From: Stappia taiwanensis
GTDB taxonomy: Bacteria; Pseudomonadota; Alphaproteobacteria; Rhizobiales; Stappiaceae
Reading direction: 5' to 3'
DNA: 64,000 nucleotides
Assembly: GCF_014635285.1 (NCBI RefSeq)
Contig: NZ_BMCR01000011.1
Span: 62,001 to 126,000 of the forward strand
The notes below the pieces were generated by a model that worked only from the letters and a program-made list of their open reading frames with translations, was not told the origin of the DNA and did no database searches. Position 1 is the stretch's first letter. Each line of letters opens with the position of its first letter. Positions 44,266 through 52,777 of the stretch are shown piece by piece. The translations under genes were made by a program, and so were the position numbers.

Positions 44266-44973
44266 GTGGCGCGGGTGCTCGTCACACGTCCGGAACCGGC
44301 CGCCTCGCGGACGGCGGAACTCTTGCGCCGCCACGGCCACGAGCCTGTCGTTGCGCCGCTGTTCGAGCCGTTCGATCTGGATGTGACCGACTGGCCGGAG
44401 CCTGAGGGGCTCGGGGCGCTGGCGGTGACCAGCGCGCGGGCGATCGCGGCCATGGAGACACGTCCGATCTGGCCACGGCTCGCCGGCCTGCCGGTGTTCG
44501 CGGTCGGTCCGGCCTGCGGCGCGGCGGCGCAGGCCGCTGGCTGTTCGCGTGTGACGGTTGCCGGTGGTACCATGGACACGCTGGCCGAGACGATCACAAT
44601 GGCGCGTCCCGCGCGGCCGGTGCTCTATCTTGCCGGGCGGCACCGCTCAGGCGATCTGTGCGCCGCGCTGGCGCGGTCGGGAATTGGCTGCATGATGCGC
44701 GAGGTCTACGCCATGGAGCGGGCCGGTGATCCGCCCGCGCGGGTGCGCGAGGCACTCACCTCGGGCGCGCTGCGGCATGTGCTGGTGTATTCGCGGCGGG
44801 GCGGACAGGCGCTGGCCGATGTGCTGGGGCGCTTCGACCGGCCGCCGCCGCCCTTGCGGATCTATGCGCTGTCGGAGAACGCAGGGGCACCGCTGCGGCC
44901 CTTCGGCGCATTGGCGGTCGCCGAAAACCCGAGCGAGGCGGCGTTGATCGCGCTTTTTGACGCTGCATGTTAA
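44266..44973 (+). CDS. hemD: Uroporphyrinogen-III synthase
   Basis: A 235-residue protein with the two-lobe HemD fold. VLVTRPEPAASRTAELLRRHGHEPVVAPLFE begins lobe one, LGALAVTSARAIAAM is the conserved strand, and VYAMERAG and VLVYSRRGGQALADVL mark lobe two. HemD varies strongly in sequence, so identity rests also on its position directly after hemC. A GTG start is used. Confidence 0.92.
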   Translation: MARVLVTRPEPAASRTAELLRRHGHEPVVAPLFEPFDLDVTDWPEPEGLGALAVTSARAIAAMETRPIWPRLAGLPVFAVGPACGAAAQAAGCSRVTVAGGTMDTLAETITMARPARPVLYLAGRHRSGDLCAALARSGIGCMMREVYAMERAGDPPARVREALTSGALRHVLVYSRRGGQALADVLGRFDRPPPPLRIYALSENAGAPLRPFGALAVAENPSEAALIALFDAAC

Positions 44974-45077
44974 GCAGGGTTTGTTTTGCGCTGCGAAACC
45001 GGCGATCCTGAAGGCAGGGCCGGGACGGGCGAGGATGGACAGCGGGCGCCGAGCGCCCGGGAAGGGAGAGACAGTCG

Positions 45078-46985
45078 ATGGCTGCTGACAGCAAGAAGCC
45101 GGATTCCAAGGGCGCAAGCGGCAAGGCAAAGCCCGGGGCTGCCTCGGCTTCGGGCCGGAAACCTGTCACGATCGACCTGGAGGCTAGGGAAGTGAAGGGC
45201 GGAGCGGCGGCCAAGACCGCTTCTGGCTCCACAACGGCTGCCGCCGCGGCGCGCGGCGCATCGGCGTCGGCCCAAGGCAAAACGCCGGCTCAGGGCAAGG
45301 CCGCCTCCCCGACCACCGGCCAGACCACTGACCAGGCAACCAGCCAGACGACAGCCAGTAAGGCGGCGGGTGGCAAGACGACGGCTGAAAAGCCGGCGAG
45401 CGACAAGCCGGCAGCGGCAAAACCGACGGGCGCTCAGGCCTCGTCTCAGGCCGCTTCTGCGAAACCGGCTGCGACCGTCGGGCAATCCGCCGCGACCGGT
45501 GCGGCGGCCAGTGCCAGCGGCGCTTCGACAAAGCCGGGCTCCGGTACTTCAGCTTCTGGCACGTCTGCCTCCGGCACGGCGTCCTCCCCCAAGGCGGCGG
45601 GCGCTGGTCAGACAGAGACGACCAAGGACGACAAGAGTGCAGCCGCTGCCGAAAAACCGACATCCTCTGGTGCTGCGCCGGCAAAGGAGCCGGTCAAGAC
45701 AGAGCCGGCAGCACGGCAATCCGGCAGTGGCATCGGCGGTCTTCTGATTGCCGCTCTGGCCGGCGGTGCGGTGGCGCTTGGCGGTGCCTACGGGCTGCAG
45801 CGGGGCGGATATCTGCCGACAGGCTCCGCTCCAGCGGGGCAGGAAATGCAGGCGGAGGTCGCGGCCACGCAAAGTCGCATCGCCGGGCTTGAGGATCGGC
45901 TTGCGGAGCTGGCCAAGGGCGGTGACACCGGCACGGCGCTGACCGCGCTGACGACCCGGGTTGCCGCGCTTGAAGCCGCAGTGAAGTCGGCGGAGGGCGC
46001 CGGTGCGCAGGAGCTTGCCGCGCGGGTGGCTGAGGTCGAGGCGGGCCTTGGCGAATTGCGCCGCTTCGTCTCCTCCGGCGGGGCCGGCGAAACCGCCGGG
46101 CTGGCCAGCCTGCAGGAGAGCCAGGCGGAAATGGACAAGACCCTTGGCGCGATGCGCAAGAGCCTTGGCGAACAGGGCGAGCGGATCGCGGCGCTGGCAA
46201 CCAGCGTCGAGCCGCTTGGCGCGCGTCTCGACCAGACCGGCGGCGCGCTCGCCGGGTTGACGCAGACGGTGACGGAACTTGGCGAGAAGACCGCGTCGCT
46301 CGGCACGAAACTGGAAGAACGGGCCGGCGAGATGGCCAGCCTGGCCACCCGTGTCACCACTTTGGGCGATCAAGCGGGCGCGGCGCGCGAGGCGCTTGGC
46401 GAACGGCTTGCCACCCTGGAGGGTCGTCTCGCACCTCTGGAAGAACAGCTTGGCGGCATCGGCGCGCGGGAAACCGCCGCCCGCGCCATCGCCGTATCGA
46501 CGCTGAAGGCGACACTCGATCAGAGCAGGCCGTTCGAGACCGAGCTTGCCGCCGTCGCCTCGGCCTTGCCGAAGGACACCGACCTCAGTGCCCTGCGCGC
46601 GGTGGCGAAAACCGGTGTCGCGACCCGGCAGGCGCTACTTGCCGAGTTCCCGCCGGTGGCGCGGGCGATGACGGCGCGGCTGGACAAGCCGGCACAGGGC
46701 GATTTCGTCGACAGCTTCCTGTCCAACGCCCGCTCTCTGGTGTCGATCCGGCAGCCGGGTGAGAGCGATGCAGCAACGCCAGAGGGTGCGCTGGGCCGCA
46801 TGGAGGCGCGGGTCGCCCGGGGCGATCTTGCAGGCGCGCTGGAAGCCTATGACAGCCTTCCGGAAAACGTTCGCTCGGCCGGTGCCGACTGGGCTGCGGC
46901 GGCGCGGGCGCGGCTTGCCGCCGACCGGCTGCTGGATCAGGTGACCGGGGAGGTGCTGTCCTCCCTGTCCGGATCCGGAGGCTAA
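45078..46985 (+). CDS. Mitofilin-like inner membrane protein (alphaproteobacterial Mic60)
   Basis: A 635-residue protein. Residues 1-215 are a disordered Ala/Lys/Thr/Ser-rich stretch with short repeats (GTSASGTSASG). One membrane helix lies at about 219-240. A long periplasmic coiled coil covers about 255-480 with evenly spaced Leu/Ala heptads. The C-terminal mitofilin domain includes SFLSNARSLVSIRQPGESDAATPEGALGRMEARVARGDL. Mic60 shapes intracytoplasmic or cristae membranes; its place between hemCD and hemY is characteristic of alphaproteobacteria and supports the call. GGGAGAG precedes the ATG. Confidence 0.9.
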   Translation: MAADSKKPDSKGASGKAKPGAASASGRKPVTIDLEAREVKGGAAAKTASGSTTAAAAARGASASAQGKTPAQGKAASPTTGQTTDQATSQTTASKAAGGKTTAEKPASDKPAAAKPTGAQASSQAASAKPAATVGQSAATGAAASASGASTKPGSGTSASGTSASGTASSPKAAGAGQTETTKDDKSAAAAEKPTSSGAAPAKEPVKTEPAARQSGSGIGGLLIAALAGGAVALGGAYGLQRGGYLPTGSAPAGQEMQAEVAATQSRIAGLEDRLAELAKGGDTGTALTALTTRVAALEAAVKSAEGAGAQELAARVAEVEAGLGELRRFVSSGGAGETAGLASLQESQAEMDKTLGAMRKSLGEQGERIAALATSVEPLGARLDQTGGALAGLTQTVTELGEKTASLGTKLEERAGEMASLATRVTTLGDQAGAAREALGERLATLEGRLAPLEEQLGGIGARETAARAIAVSTLKATLDQSRPFETELAAVASALPKDTDLSALRAVAKTGVATRQALLAEFPPVARAMTARLDKPAQGDFVDSFLSNARSLVSIRQPGESDAATPEGALGRMEARVARGDLAGALEAYDSLPENVRSAGADWAAAARARLAADRLLDQVTGEVLSSLSGSGG

Positions 46986-47100
46986 GGGAATGCGAAAGGC
47001 AGGCGTTGCCGCCGAGCCCAAGATATGTCCGGTGTGCGCCGGATCACCCGGGACGCGGCACGCGCCGGGCGGTCGGTGACCTCAGGGGGAGAACAAGGCC

Positions 47101-48957
47101 ATGATACGTGTACTGATTTTCATCGCCCTGGTGTTTGCCGCGGCGCTCGGTCTCGCCTGGGTGGCGGACCGTCCCGGCATGTTGACCCTGGACTGGCAGG
47201 GCTACCGGATCGAAACCGGTCTGATGACCGCGGCGGTGGCGCTGGTGGCGTTCGTGGCGCTGGCGATCATCGTCTGGAACGTGGTGCTGGTCATCCTGCG
47301 CTCGCCCGATCTGCTCGGCCGGTTCTGGCGCCGGCGGCGCAAGGATCGCGGCTATGCCGCCCTCTCCAAGGGCATGCTGGCGCTGGGCGTTGGCGATGCG
47401 GCGGGTGCGACCCGCTATGGCGGCGAGGCGGCCAAGCTCCTGAAGGATGAGCCGGCCAGCGCCTTGCTGCTGGCCCAGACCGCGCAGCTCGCCGGTCGTC
47501 ATGACGAGGCGCGGGCCCGGTTCGAGAAGATGCTGGAGGATCCGGCACTGCGTCCGGTTGGCCTGCACGGGCTTTACGTGGAGGCGGAGCGGCTCAACGA
47601 GCCGGTGGCGGCGCGCCACTATGCGGAAGAGGCGGCGGCGCTGGTGCCCGGTCTCGATTGGGCCGGGCGCGCGGTGCTTGGCTATCAGGCGGTGGCCGGC
47701 GACTGGGCCGAGGCGATCAAGACGCTGGAGAAGAACTACGCGGCCAAGCTGGTCGACAAGAAGACCTTCCGCCGGCACAAGGCGGTGCTGCTCACCGCCC
47801 ATGCGCTCGAACAAGAAGACCGGGATCCGGACGGCGCGCGGGCGCTGGCCAACGAGGCGGCGGGCCTCGCGCCGGGGCTGGTTCCGGCGGCGGTGCTGGC
47901 GGCGCGGCTGGCCACCCGGCGCGGCGATATCCGCAAGGCGCTGAAGGTGGTCGAGGCGGCCTGGAAGGTGACGCCGCATCCGGAGCTGGCCGAGGCCTAC
48001 GCGCATGCGCGCACCGGCGATTCGGCGCAGGACCGGCTGAAGCGGGTCAAGACGCTGGCGGCGCTGCGGGCCCATAGCGCGGAAGGCACGCTGGCGCTGG
48101 CCCGGGCGGCAATCGAGGCGGGCGATTTCGCCCTGGCCCGGACCCAGCTCAAGGGCGCGCTGCGCAATGCGCCGACCCAGCGGGTGTTCCTGATGATGGC
48201 CGATCTGGAAGAGAAGGAACACGGCGACCGGGGCCGGGTGCGCGAATGGCTGGCCCGGGCGGTACGGGCACCGGCGGATCCCATGTGGGTCGCGGATGGC
48301 GCGGTGAGCGAGACCTGGGCGCCGGTGTCCCCGGTGGATGGGCGGCTCGATGCGTTCGAATGGACCACGCCGCCGGCAACCCTCGACCATCATGGCGATG
48401 CGCTTGAGGCGATTGACGATGCACTGTTGGAAGCACTGCCCGAGCCGGTCGGCGGGGCGGAAGACGATGCGCTGGTGATCCTGCCGTCGACGCCAACGGA
48501 GGCGGAAGACGAGTCCTCCGGTGATGCGGAAGTGCCTGCCGTGACGTCCGCACCGCAGCCCGAGCGCGCCGATGTAGCGGCGGAAGACGCTAAGACTGAA
48601 ACCGCGAAGACGGAGATGGAGAAACCCGCCGAGGCCAAGCCCACGGCTGGCGATGCTTCGCCTGCGAAGACCGAGGCGCCGCAGAGCACGGAGCCCGCGC
48701 CGGAGAAGAAGGCGGCGACCGGTGACGGCGGGGCCAAGGTGGGGGACGAGGCGAAGCCCGCGCCGGAATCCGGGACGGGCAAGGCAGCTTCGGCGAAGGG
48801 ACCGGGCTCGGTCGCCGATGTGATCGCCGGCGGCGACGCCTCGCGGCCAATCGAGTTTCCGCTGAAGCACATGCCGGACGATCCGGGGCCGGATGGGGCC
48901 TCGGGGGAGGAGGATGACGAGGCGCCGCGCAAGCCGGGGTTCCGCTTCTTCAACTGA
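47101..48957 (+). CDS. HemY-like membrane TPR protein
   Basis: A 618-residue protein with two N-terminal helices (1-21 and about 43-66), a HemY_N domain (WVADRPGMLTLDWQGYRIETGLM) and TPR repeats to about residue 420 (GDWAEAIKTLEKNY, DIRKALKVVEAAWKV). A long acidic and Lys/Glu/Ala-rich tail follows and ends FPLKHMPDD...FRFFN. It is not protoporphyrinogen oxidase despite the shared HemY name. It probably helps organise haem enzymes at the membrane. It follows mic60, and a terminator lies just after its stop. Confidence 0.92.
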   Translation: MIRVLIFIALVFAAALGLAWVADRPGMLTLDWQGYRIETGLMTAAVALVAFVALAIIVWNVVLVILRSPDLLGRFWRRRRKDRGYAALSKGMLALGVGDAAGATRYGGEAAKLLKDEPASALLLAQTAQLAGRHDEARARFEKMLEDPALRPVGLHGLYVEAERLNEPVAARHYAEEAAALVPGLDWAGRAVLGYQAVAGDWAEAIKTLEKNYAAKLVDKKTFRRHKAVLLTAHALEQEDRDPDGARALANEAAGLAPGLVPAAVLAARLATRRGDIRKALKVVEAAWKVTPHPELAEAYAHARTGDSAQDRLKRVKTLAALRAHSAEGTLALARAAIEAGDFALARTQLKGALRNAPTQRVFLMMADLEEKEHGDRGRVREWLARAVRAPADPMWVADGAVSETWAPVSPVDGRLDAFEWTTPPATLDHHGDALEAIDDALLEALPEPVGGAEDDALVILPSTPTEAEDESSGDAEVPAVTSAPQPERADVAAEDAKTETAKTEMEKPAEAKPTAGDASPAKTEAPQSTEPAPEKKAATGDGGAKVGDEAKPAPESGTGKAASAKGPGSVADVIAGGDASRPIEFPLKHMPDDPGPDGASGEEDDEAPRKPGFRFFN

Positions 48958-48959
48958 CG

Positions 48960-48985
48960 GGCGGCCCGGGGCCCGGGCGCCTTTT
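48960..48985 (+). terminator. Rho-independent terminator after the hemY-like gene
   Basis: A GC stem of nine pairs (GGCG-CCCGG against CCGGGCGCC, one bulged G) ends in TTTT, three bases after the stop. It closes the hemC-hemD-mic60-hemY unit. A second stem, GGCGCAA/TTGCGCC, follows at 49014-49034. Confidence 0.75.
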
Positions 48986-49161
48986 CGGCGGCGGGTGAAA
49001 ACCGATGGGGTCAGGCGCAAAACCCTCTTGCGCCCGGCCGCCCGGTCCGCTATCAAGCGGCCACCTCGGTCGTTCTTCGCGTGCGGGACCAAACCGGTTT
49101 GCGGGCGGTGATTTTGAACGATGAGGGAAACATACGGGGCCTTACCGCCCCGATTTGGTGC

Positions 49162-49237
49162 GCCGGTGTAGCTCAGTTGGTAGAGCACGTCATTCGTAAT
49201 GATGGGGTCGGCGGTTCGAGTCCGTTCACCGGCACCA
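49162..49237 (+). tRNA. tRNA-Thr (anticodon CGT)
   Basis: Acceptor GCCGGTG pairs with CACCGGC, D-arm GCTCAGTTGGTAGAGC, anticodon stem CGTCA/TGATG with loop TTCGTAA, T-arm with TTCGAGT, discriminator A and encoded CCA. It reads ACG codons, useful in a high-GC genome. Confidence 0.97.
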
Positions 49238-49273
49238 CTTCCCCAAACGTTCTTTCAGATCAGACTTTCGCTG

Positions 49274-50212
49274 TCAGGCCTCCGCGAGCGGCCGTCGCGG
49301 CGCGGCGGGGCTTTCCCCTTGCGGGTATCCCAGACACAACAGGATCTGCGCCGCGCCCTTGTGCCGGCAAAGCTCCTGAAGCTTTGGCCGCAGTGGCGCC
49401 ACCTGAACGGGTTGATTGAGAAACGAGGCCTGCAGACCAAGGCTTGCGGCGACCAGCAACAGGCGTTGCAGGGCCTGCCCCGCCTTGAGCCAATCCGATG
49501 GGGTGTTGGCATCCGTGCCGAGCACCGCAAGGAAAGGCGCCGTCGCCGCGCGCTTCCGGTCGCCGGCGGCAACCACCCGGCCAAGATCCACATGGCGCAC
49601 AAGATATCGGGCAAGCGGCACTGCCGCAGCGGGCAAGGTCAGACCGTCGCCGACGCTTTTGGGGCGCATCCAGGTGGCCAGTTCCCGCCGCCAGCGTCGG
49701 TTGCCCCATTGCACCTTGTCGCCGTCGCCAACCAGAGAGGCCACCGCCGTGCGCCGCTCCGGGTCGAGGATTGGCTCCAGCCATGCTCCTTCTTCGCTGC
49801 TTGCGGCGGTCAGGCGGTCGCGGATATCGGGTGAAAGCGTCCGGGCCTCATACCGGCCACGGTGGGTGCGCCGTGTGGCAATCGCACGTGTCAGCGGGGC
49901 AAGCGCAGCCTCCGGATCACCGCCGAAATGGAGATTGCCGAGATGCCCCCTGCCATCAAACCGGGGGGTCTTGACCAGATGCGCGCCAAGCCCGGCGCCG
50001 GCTGCGGCCACGCGCAAGGTCATCGTCAGGCAGCCAAGGCTGATGGTCAGTTCACGATTGTCGGGATCGTTTTCCGGCAGAGCGCGGGCCGGGTCAGCCG
50101 AAAGGCCGATCCGGTCCGCGTGAAGCTCGAACGCCCAGGACTGGGTGTTGTGGCTGGAGGGCGCGCGCACCGCCTGACGGAGCAGGGCTTCGATCAGGTC
50201 GCGAGGCGGCAT
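49274..50212 (-). CDS. Acg-type nitroreductase-family protein
   Basis: A 312-residue protein of the duplicated nitroreductase fold seen in mycobacterial Acg/Rv3131: AVRAPSSHNTQSWAFELHADRIGLSAD, then RRTHRGRYEARTLSPD and ASLGLQASFLNQPVQVAPLRPKLQEL. Acg-like proteins bind FMN but often have a covered site and may store flavin rather than reduce nitro compounds. The role here is open. It lies alone after tRNA-Thr. Confidence 0.83.
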   Translation of the reverse strand: MPPRDLIEALLRQAVRAPSSHNTQSWAFELHADRIGLSADPARALPENDPDNRELTISLGCLTMTLRVAAAGAGLGAHLVKTPRFDGRGHLGNLHFGGDPEAALAPLTRAIATRRTHRGRYEARTLSPDIRDRLTAASSEEGAWLEPILDPERRTAVASLVGDGDKVQWGNRRWRRELATWMRPKSVGDGLTLPAAAVPLARYLVRHVDLGRVVAAGDRKRAATAPFLAVLGTDANTPSDWLKAGQALQRLLLVAASLGLQASFLNQPVQVAPLRPKLQELCRHKGAAQILLCLGYPQGESPAAPRRPLAEA

Positions 50213-50246
50213 GGCTTCCCTTTCGGGCTCCGGTCAGTGCTGGCGC

Positions 50247-50759
50247 TTAAACGCCGCAGACGGCGGCGGTGGCAAGATCGCCGGCCACCGGCTCCCAGGC
50301 GTTCTCGGGCAGGCTGACCGGGTCGACGGTCTCATTCGGCATCAGGTCGATGCGCCGCTGGCCCTGGCAATCATAAACCTGGCGCAACTCGCGCGGCGGC
50401 ATCAGCCGGGTGAACAGGTGCAGGTTTACCTGGCGATAGCGGGCGGCCTTGGCGTTGATCTGCACGCTGCCAATGTCGACGGCGGCGAAGCGGTTGATGC
50501 GCGGCACCAGATAGGTCCAGGGCTGCAGCAGGTTCGAGGTCTCGTAGGTCTGAGTCACCGTGAAACTGTCGGGCAATTCCTGCGCGGTGCGGCTGAACCA
50601 GGTGTATTCCGACCAGATGGTGAAGGTGATCATGGCGATGGCGGCGGCGAAGGGGGCGATCCAGCCCGGCATCCGCCGACCGGTGGTGCGATTGATGATG
50701 ATGAAAGTGCCGGCAACGGCGATACCGAGGACAAAGGTGCCGATCAGGGTAAAAATCAT
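50247..50759 (-). CDS. Small membrane protein of unknown function
   Basis: A 170-residue protein. Two N-terminal helices (about 1-21 and 31-48) are followed by a soluble part with VTQTYETSNLLQPWTYLVPRINRFAAVDI and LFTRLMPPRELRQVYDCQGQRRIDLMP. I do not recognise a named family. It sits upstream of the nitroreductase-like gene on the same strand, 34 bases away, and 67 bases after the CBS-DUF294 gene. The organised helix pattern and good codon use make it a likely real gene. Confidence 0.75.
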   Translation of the reverse strand: MIFTLIGTFVLGIAVAGTFIIINRTTGRRMPGWIAPFAAAIAMITFTIWSEYTWFSRTAQELPDSFTVTQTYETSNLLQPWTYLVPRINRFAAVDIGSVQINAKAARYRQVNLHLFTRLMPPRELRQVYDCQGQRRIDLMPNETVDPVSLPENAWEPVAGDLATAAVCGV

Positions 50760-50826
50760 GCTCTGTGCCGTCTTTCGTGGTTGTTCGCCGGTGTCGGGAT
50801 GCGGTGCGGGGCTCGGGGCCGTGCGG

Positions 50827-52677
50827 TCAGCTCAGCGCGGCATGACCGTAGCTGATGGCCGACTGCATGGTCTTGATCACGCCGAACGCATCCCGGAGAT
50901 GGTTGCGCTCCAGCTCCGACAGGCTGTTCGGAGCCATGAAGTTATCCGGTTTCTGGCCGGCGCGCACCTGCCGCGCCTGATGGGCGAGGCGAATGTTGCA
51001 GATCAGGTCATAGGCGTCGAGAAGATCGCTGCCGCCGGAAGGGCTGAGCACGGGGGTGTCGCGCGCGGCGATCAGCCGGTCGCGGGTGTTGGCCGGTTCG
51101 AGCCCTGCTTGCAGCGCATAGAGCCGGGCCAGATCGACGATCGGCACGACACCGGAGTGTTTCAGGTCGACCGTGTGCTTGTGCTCGCCCGAGCGGATCA
51201 GGGCAAAGCCCCGGAAAAGGCTGAGCGGCGGGGTGTGTTTCAGGGAATTGGCGGTCATGTGCGCGCGAAAGATCGAGTTGCGCCGGGCCTTGTCCAGGGT
51301 CGCGCGGTGCATGCCGGCATAAAGGCTTTCCTCGCCATGGATCGGCCGCAGGTCGAACATGACGCTGGCCAGCATCTGCGCCATCGGATCGGGCCGGGCG
51401 ATCCAGCCGTCGAAGTAGCCCTTCCAGACCGACACCGGCTGCCGCCAGCGCGGATTGGTCGCCATCATGTCGCCCGGACAATAATAGTAGCCGCAGGCGT
51501 CCAGCCCATCGCTGACGAAGCGGGCGAAGTCAGCAAACCAGGCGTCATGCTCTTCAGGAACAAAGGCGTCGTCGAGGATCAGGCAATTGTCCTGGTCGGA
51601 CACGCCGGTCTGCTCGCACCGTCCCTGCGAGCCGCAGGCAAGCCAGAGATAGGGCACGGGCGGCGGGCCGAGATCGGCCTCGGCCAGCTGGATCAGCCGG
51701 CGGGTCAGGGCATCGGTGACGCTGGTGATCAGATGGCCGATCCGATGCGCCTCGACGCCAAGGCCGACGAGCTTGGCAAGCAGGCGCGGCACCGTTCCGA
51801 CCACGGCGGCAAGGTCGGCGATCTCGGTCAGACCGCCAATGTCGGAAATGATCGCCACCGCCGACAGGGACTGGCGCTGAATGAGGTTGGTGCGGGTCAG
51901 GATGCCGATGGGCCGGCCATCATCGACGACCGGCAGATGGCCGATGCCGTGCGAGCTCATGGCCAGCAGTGCCTCGAACAACAAGGCTCCCGGGGCCAGG
52001 GACAGGGGCGTGGGAGTGACCACCTCGCCGATCGGCAATTGCGGATCGCGGCCCTCGGCAAGCACCCGGGTGGTGAGGTCGCTGGTGGTCAGGATGCCGT
52101 CGAGGTGGTCCTTCGCGCCGACCAGGACGCAGGAGATGCCCCGGTCGCGCATCACTTCCGCCGCGGCCCTGGCGCTGGTGTTCGCCGGCAGGATCACCGG
52201 TGCAGGCATCATCACATCGCGGATCTCGGCGAGCCCCAGGGCGGCGCCGTTGTCGGGGTTGGCGGCGGGGCGGCGCTGGGGAGTGTTGCGCAGCCGGTCG
52301 AAATAGGCGCCAAAGGAGGGGTGGCGCTCCAGCAACTGGCGAAACACGGTCACTGGAAGGCGCAGGATGGTGGTGTCGCTTTCCGCGACCGCCCGATGGG
52401 CGGACCGACCGTCGCGCAAGAGGCTGCGGGCGGCGAAGATTTCGCCGGGCACGGAGCGGGAAATCAACCGTCCTTCGGGAGAATAAAGGTCGACCACGCC
52501 GTCACGAACGATGTGCAGCGCGTCCAGCGGGGCGTCGATGTCGAGGATCTCGGCGTCCGCCGGATAGCTCTGCGGATCGAGCAGGCCGGAGAGGGTGTCC
52601 AGCGCGGAGGCGGGCAGCAGGTCGAAGGGGTGATGGCGGGAAATGAAGCTGTGCAGCGCGGCCGGATCTGCGGTCAT
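50827..52677 (-). CDS. cNMP-binding, CBS pair and DUF294 nucleotidyltransferase protein
   Basis: A 616-residue signalling protein. It has a cyclic-nucleotide-binding-like domain (about 15-130), two CBS motifs (about 155-275: MMPAPVILPANTSARAAAEVM and GIGHLPVVDDGRPIGILTR), a GlnD-like nucleotidyltransferase at about 349 (GSQGRCEQTGVSDQDN, with the SDxD Asp pair) and a DUF294 C-terminal domain. Such proteins are usually encoded beside the sodium-solute symporter of the next gene and are thought to control it by nucleotide sensing. A 26-base palindrome separates the two. Confidence 0.9.
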   Translation of the reverse strand: MTADPAALHSFISRHHPFDLLPASALDTLSGLLDPQSYPADAEILDIDAPLDALHIVRDGVVDLYSPEGRLISRSVPGEIFAARSLLRDGRSAHRAVAESDTTILRLPVTVFRQLLERHPSFGAYFDRLRNTPQRRPAANPDNGAALGLAEIRDVMMPAPVILPANTSARAAAEVMRDRGISCVLVGAKDHLDGILTTSDLTTRVLAEGRDPQLPIGEVVTPTPLSLAPGALLFEALLAMSSHGIGHLPVVDDGRPIGILTRTNLIQRQSLSAVAIISDIGGLTEIADLAAVVGTVPRLLAKLVGLGVEAHRIGHLITSVTDALTRRLIQLAEADLGPPPVPYLWLACGSQGRCEQTGVSDQDNCLILDDAFVPEEHDAWFADFARFVSDGLDACGYYYCPGDMMATNPRWRQPVSVWKGYFDGWIARPDPMAQMLASVMFDLRPIHGEESLYAGMHRATLDKARRNSIFRAHMTANSLKHTPPLSLFRGFALIRSGEHKHTVDLKHSGVVPIVDLARLYALQAGLEPANTRDRLIAARDTPVLSPSGGSDLLDAYDLICNIRLAHQARQVRAGQKPDNFMAPNSLSELERNHLRDAFGVIKTMQSAISYGHAALS

Positions 52678-52727
52678 GAATGCGCCTTTCGCCGGAAAGC
52701 GGATCGGGCAGGCCGGTCCGGGAGGGG

Positions 52728-52753
52728 TGAACCCCGCCCATGGGCGGGGTTCA
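52728..52753. terminator. Perfect 26-base palindrome between symporter and DUF294 genes
   Basis: TGAACCCCGCCCA is followed at once by its reverse complement. It can fold as a 10-11 bp hairpin in the message. It lies between the symporter stop and the start of the DUF294 gene, so it may attenuate or process the shared transcript. No U-run follows. Confidence 0.65.
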
Positions 52754-52777
52754 GGCTTGTCACGGTGACCGACGGCC

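Noticed and set aside
47101-48957. Protoporphyrinogen oxidase HemY
   Set aside because: There is no FAD-binding motif; the protein has two membrane helices and TPR repeats, so it is the unrelated HemY-N family protein.
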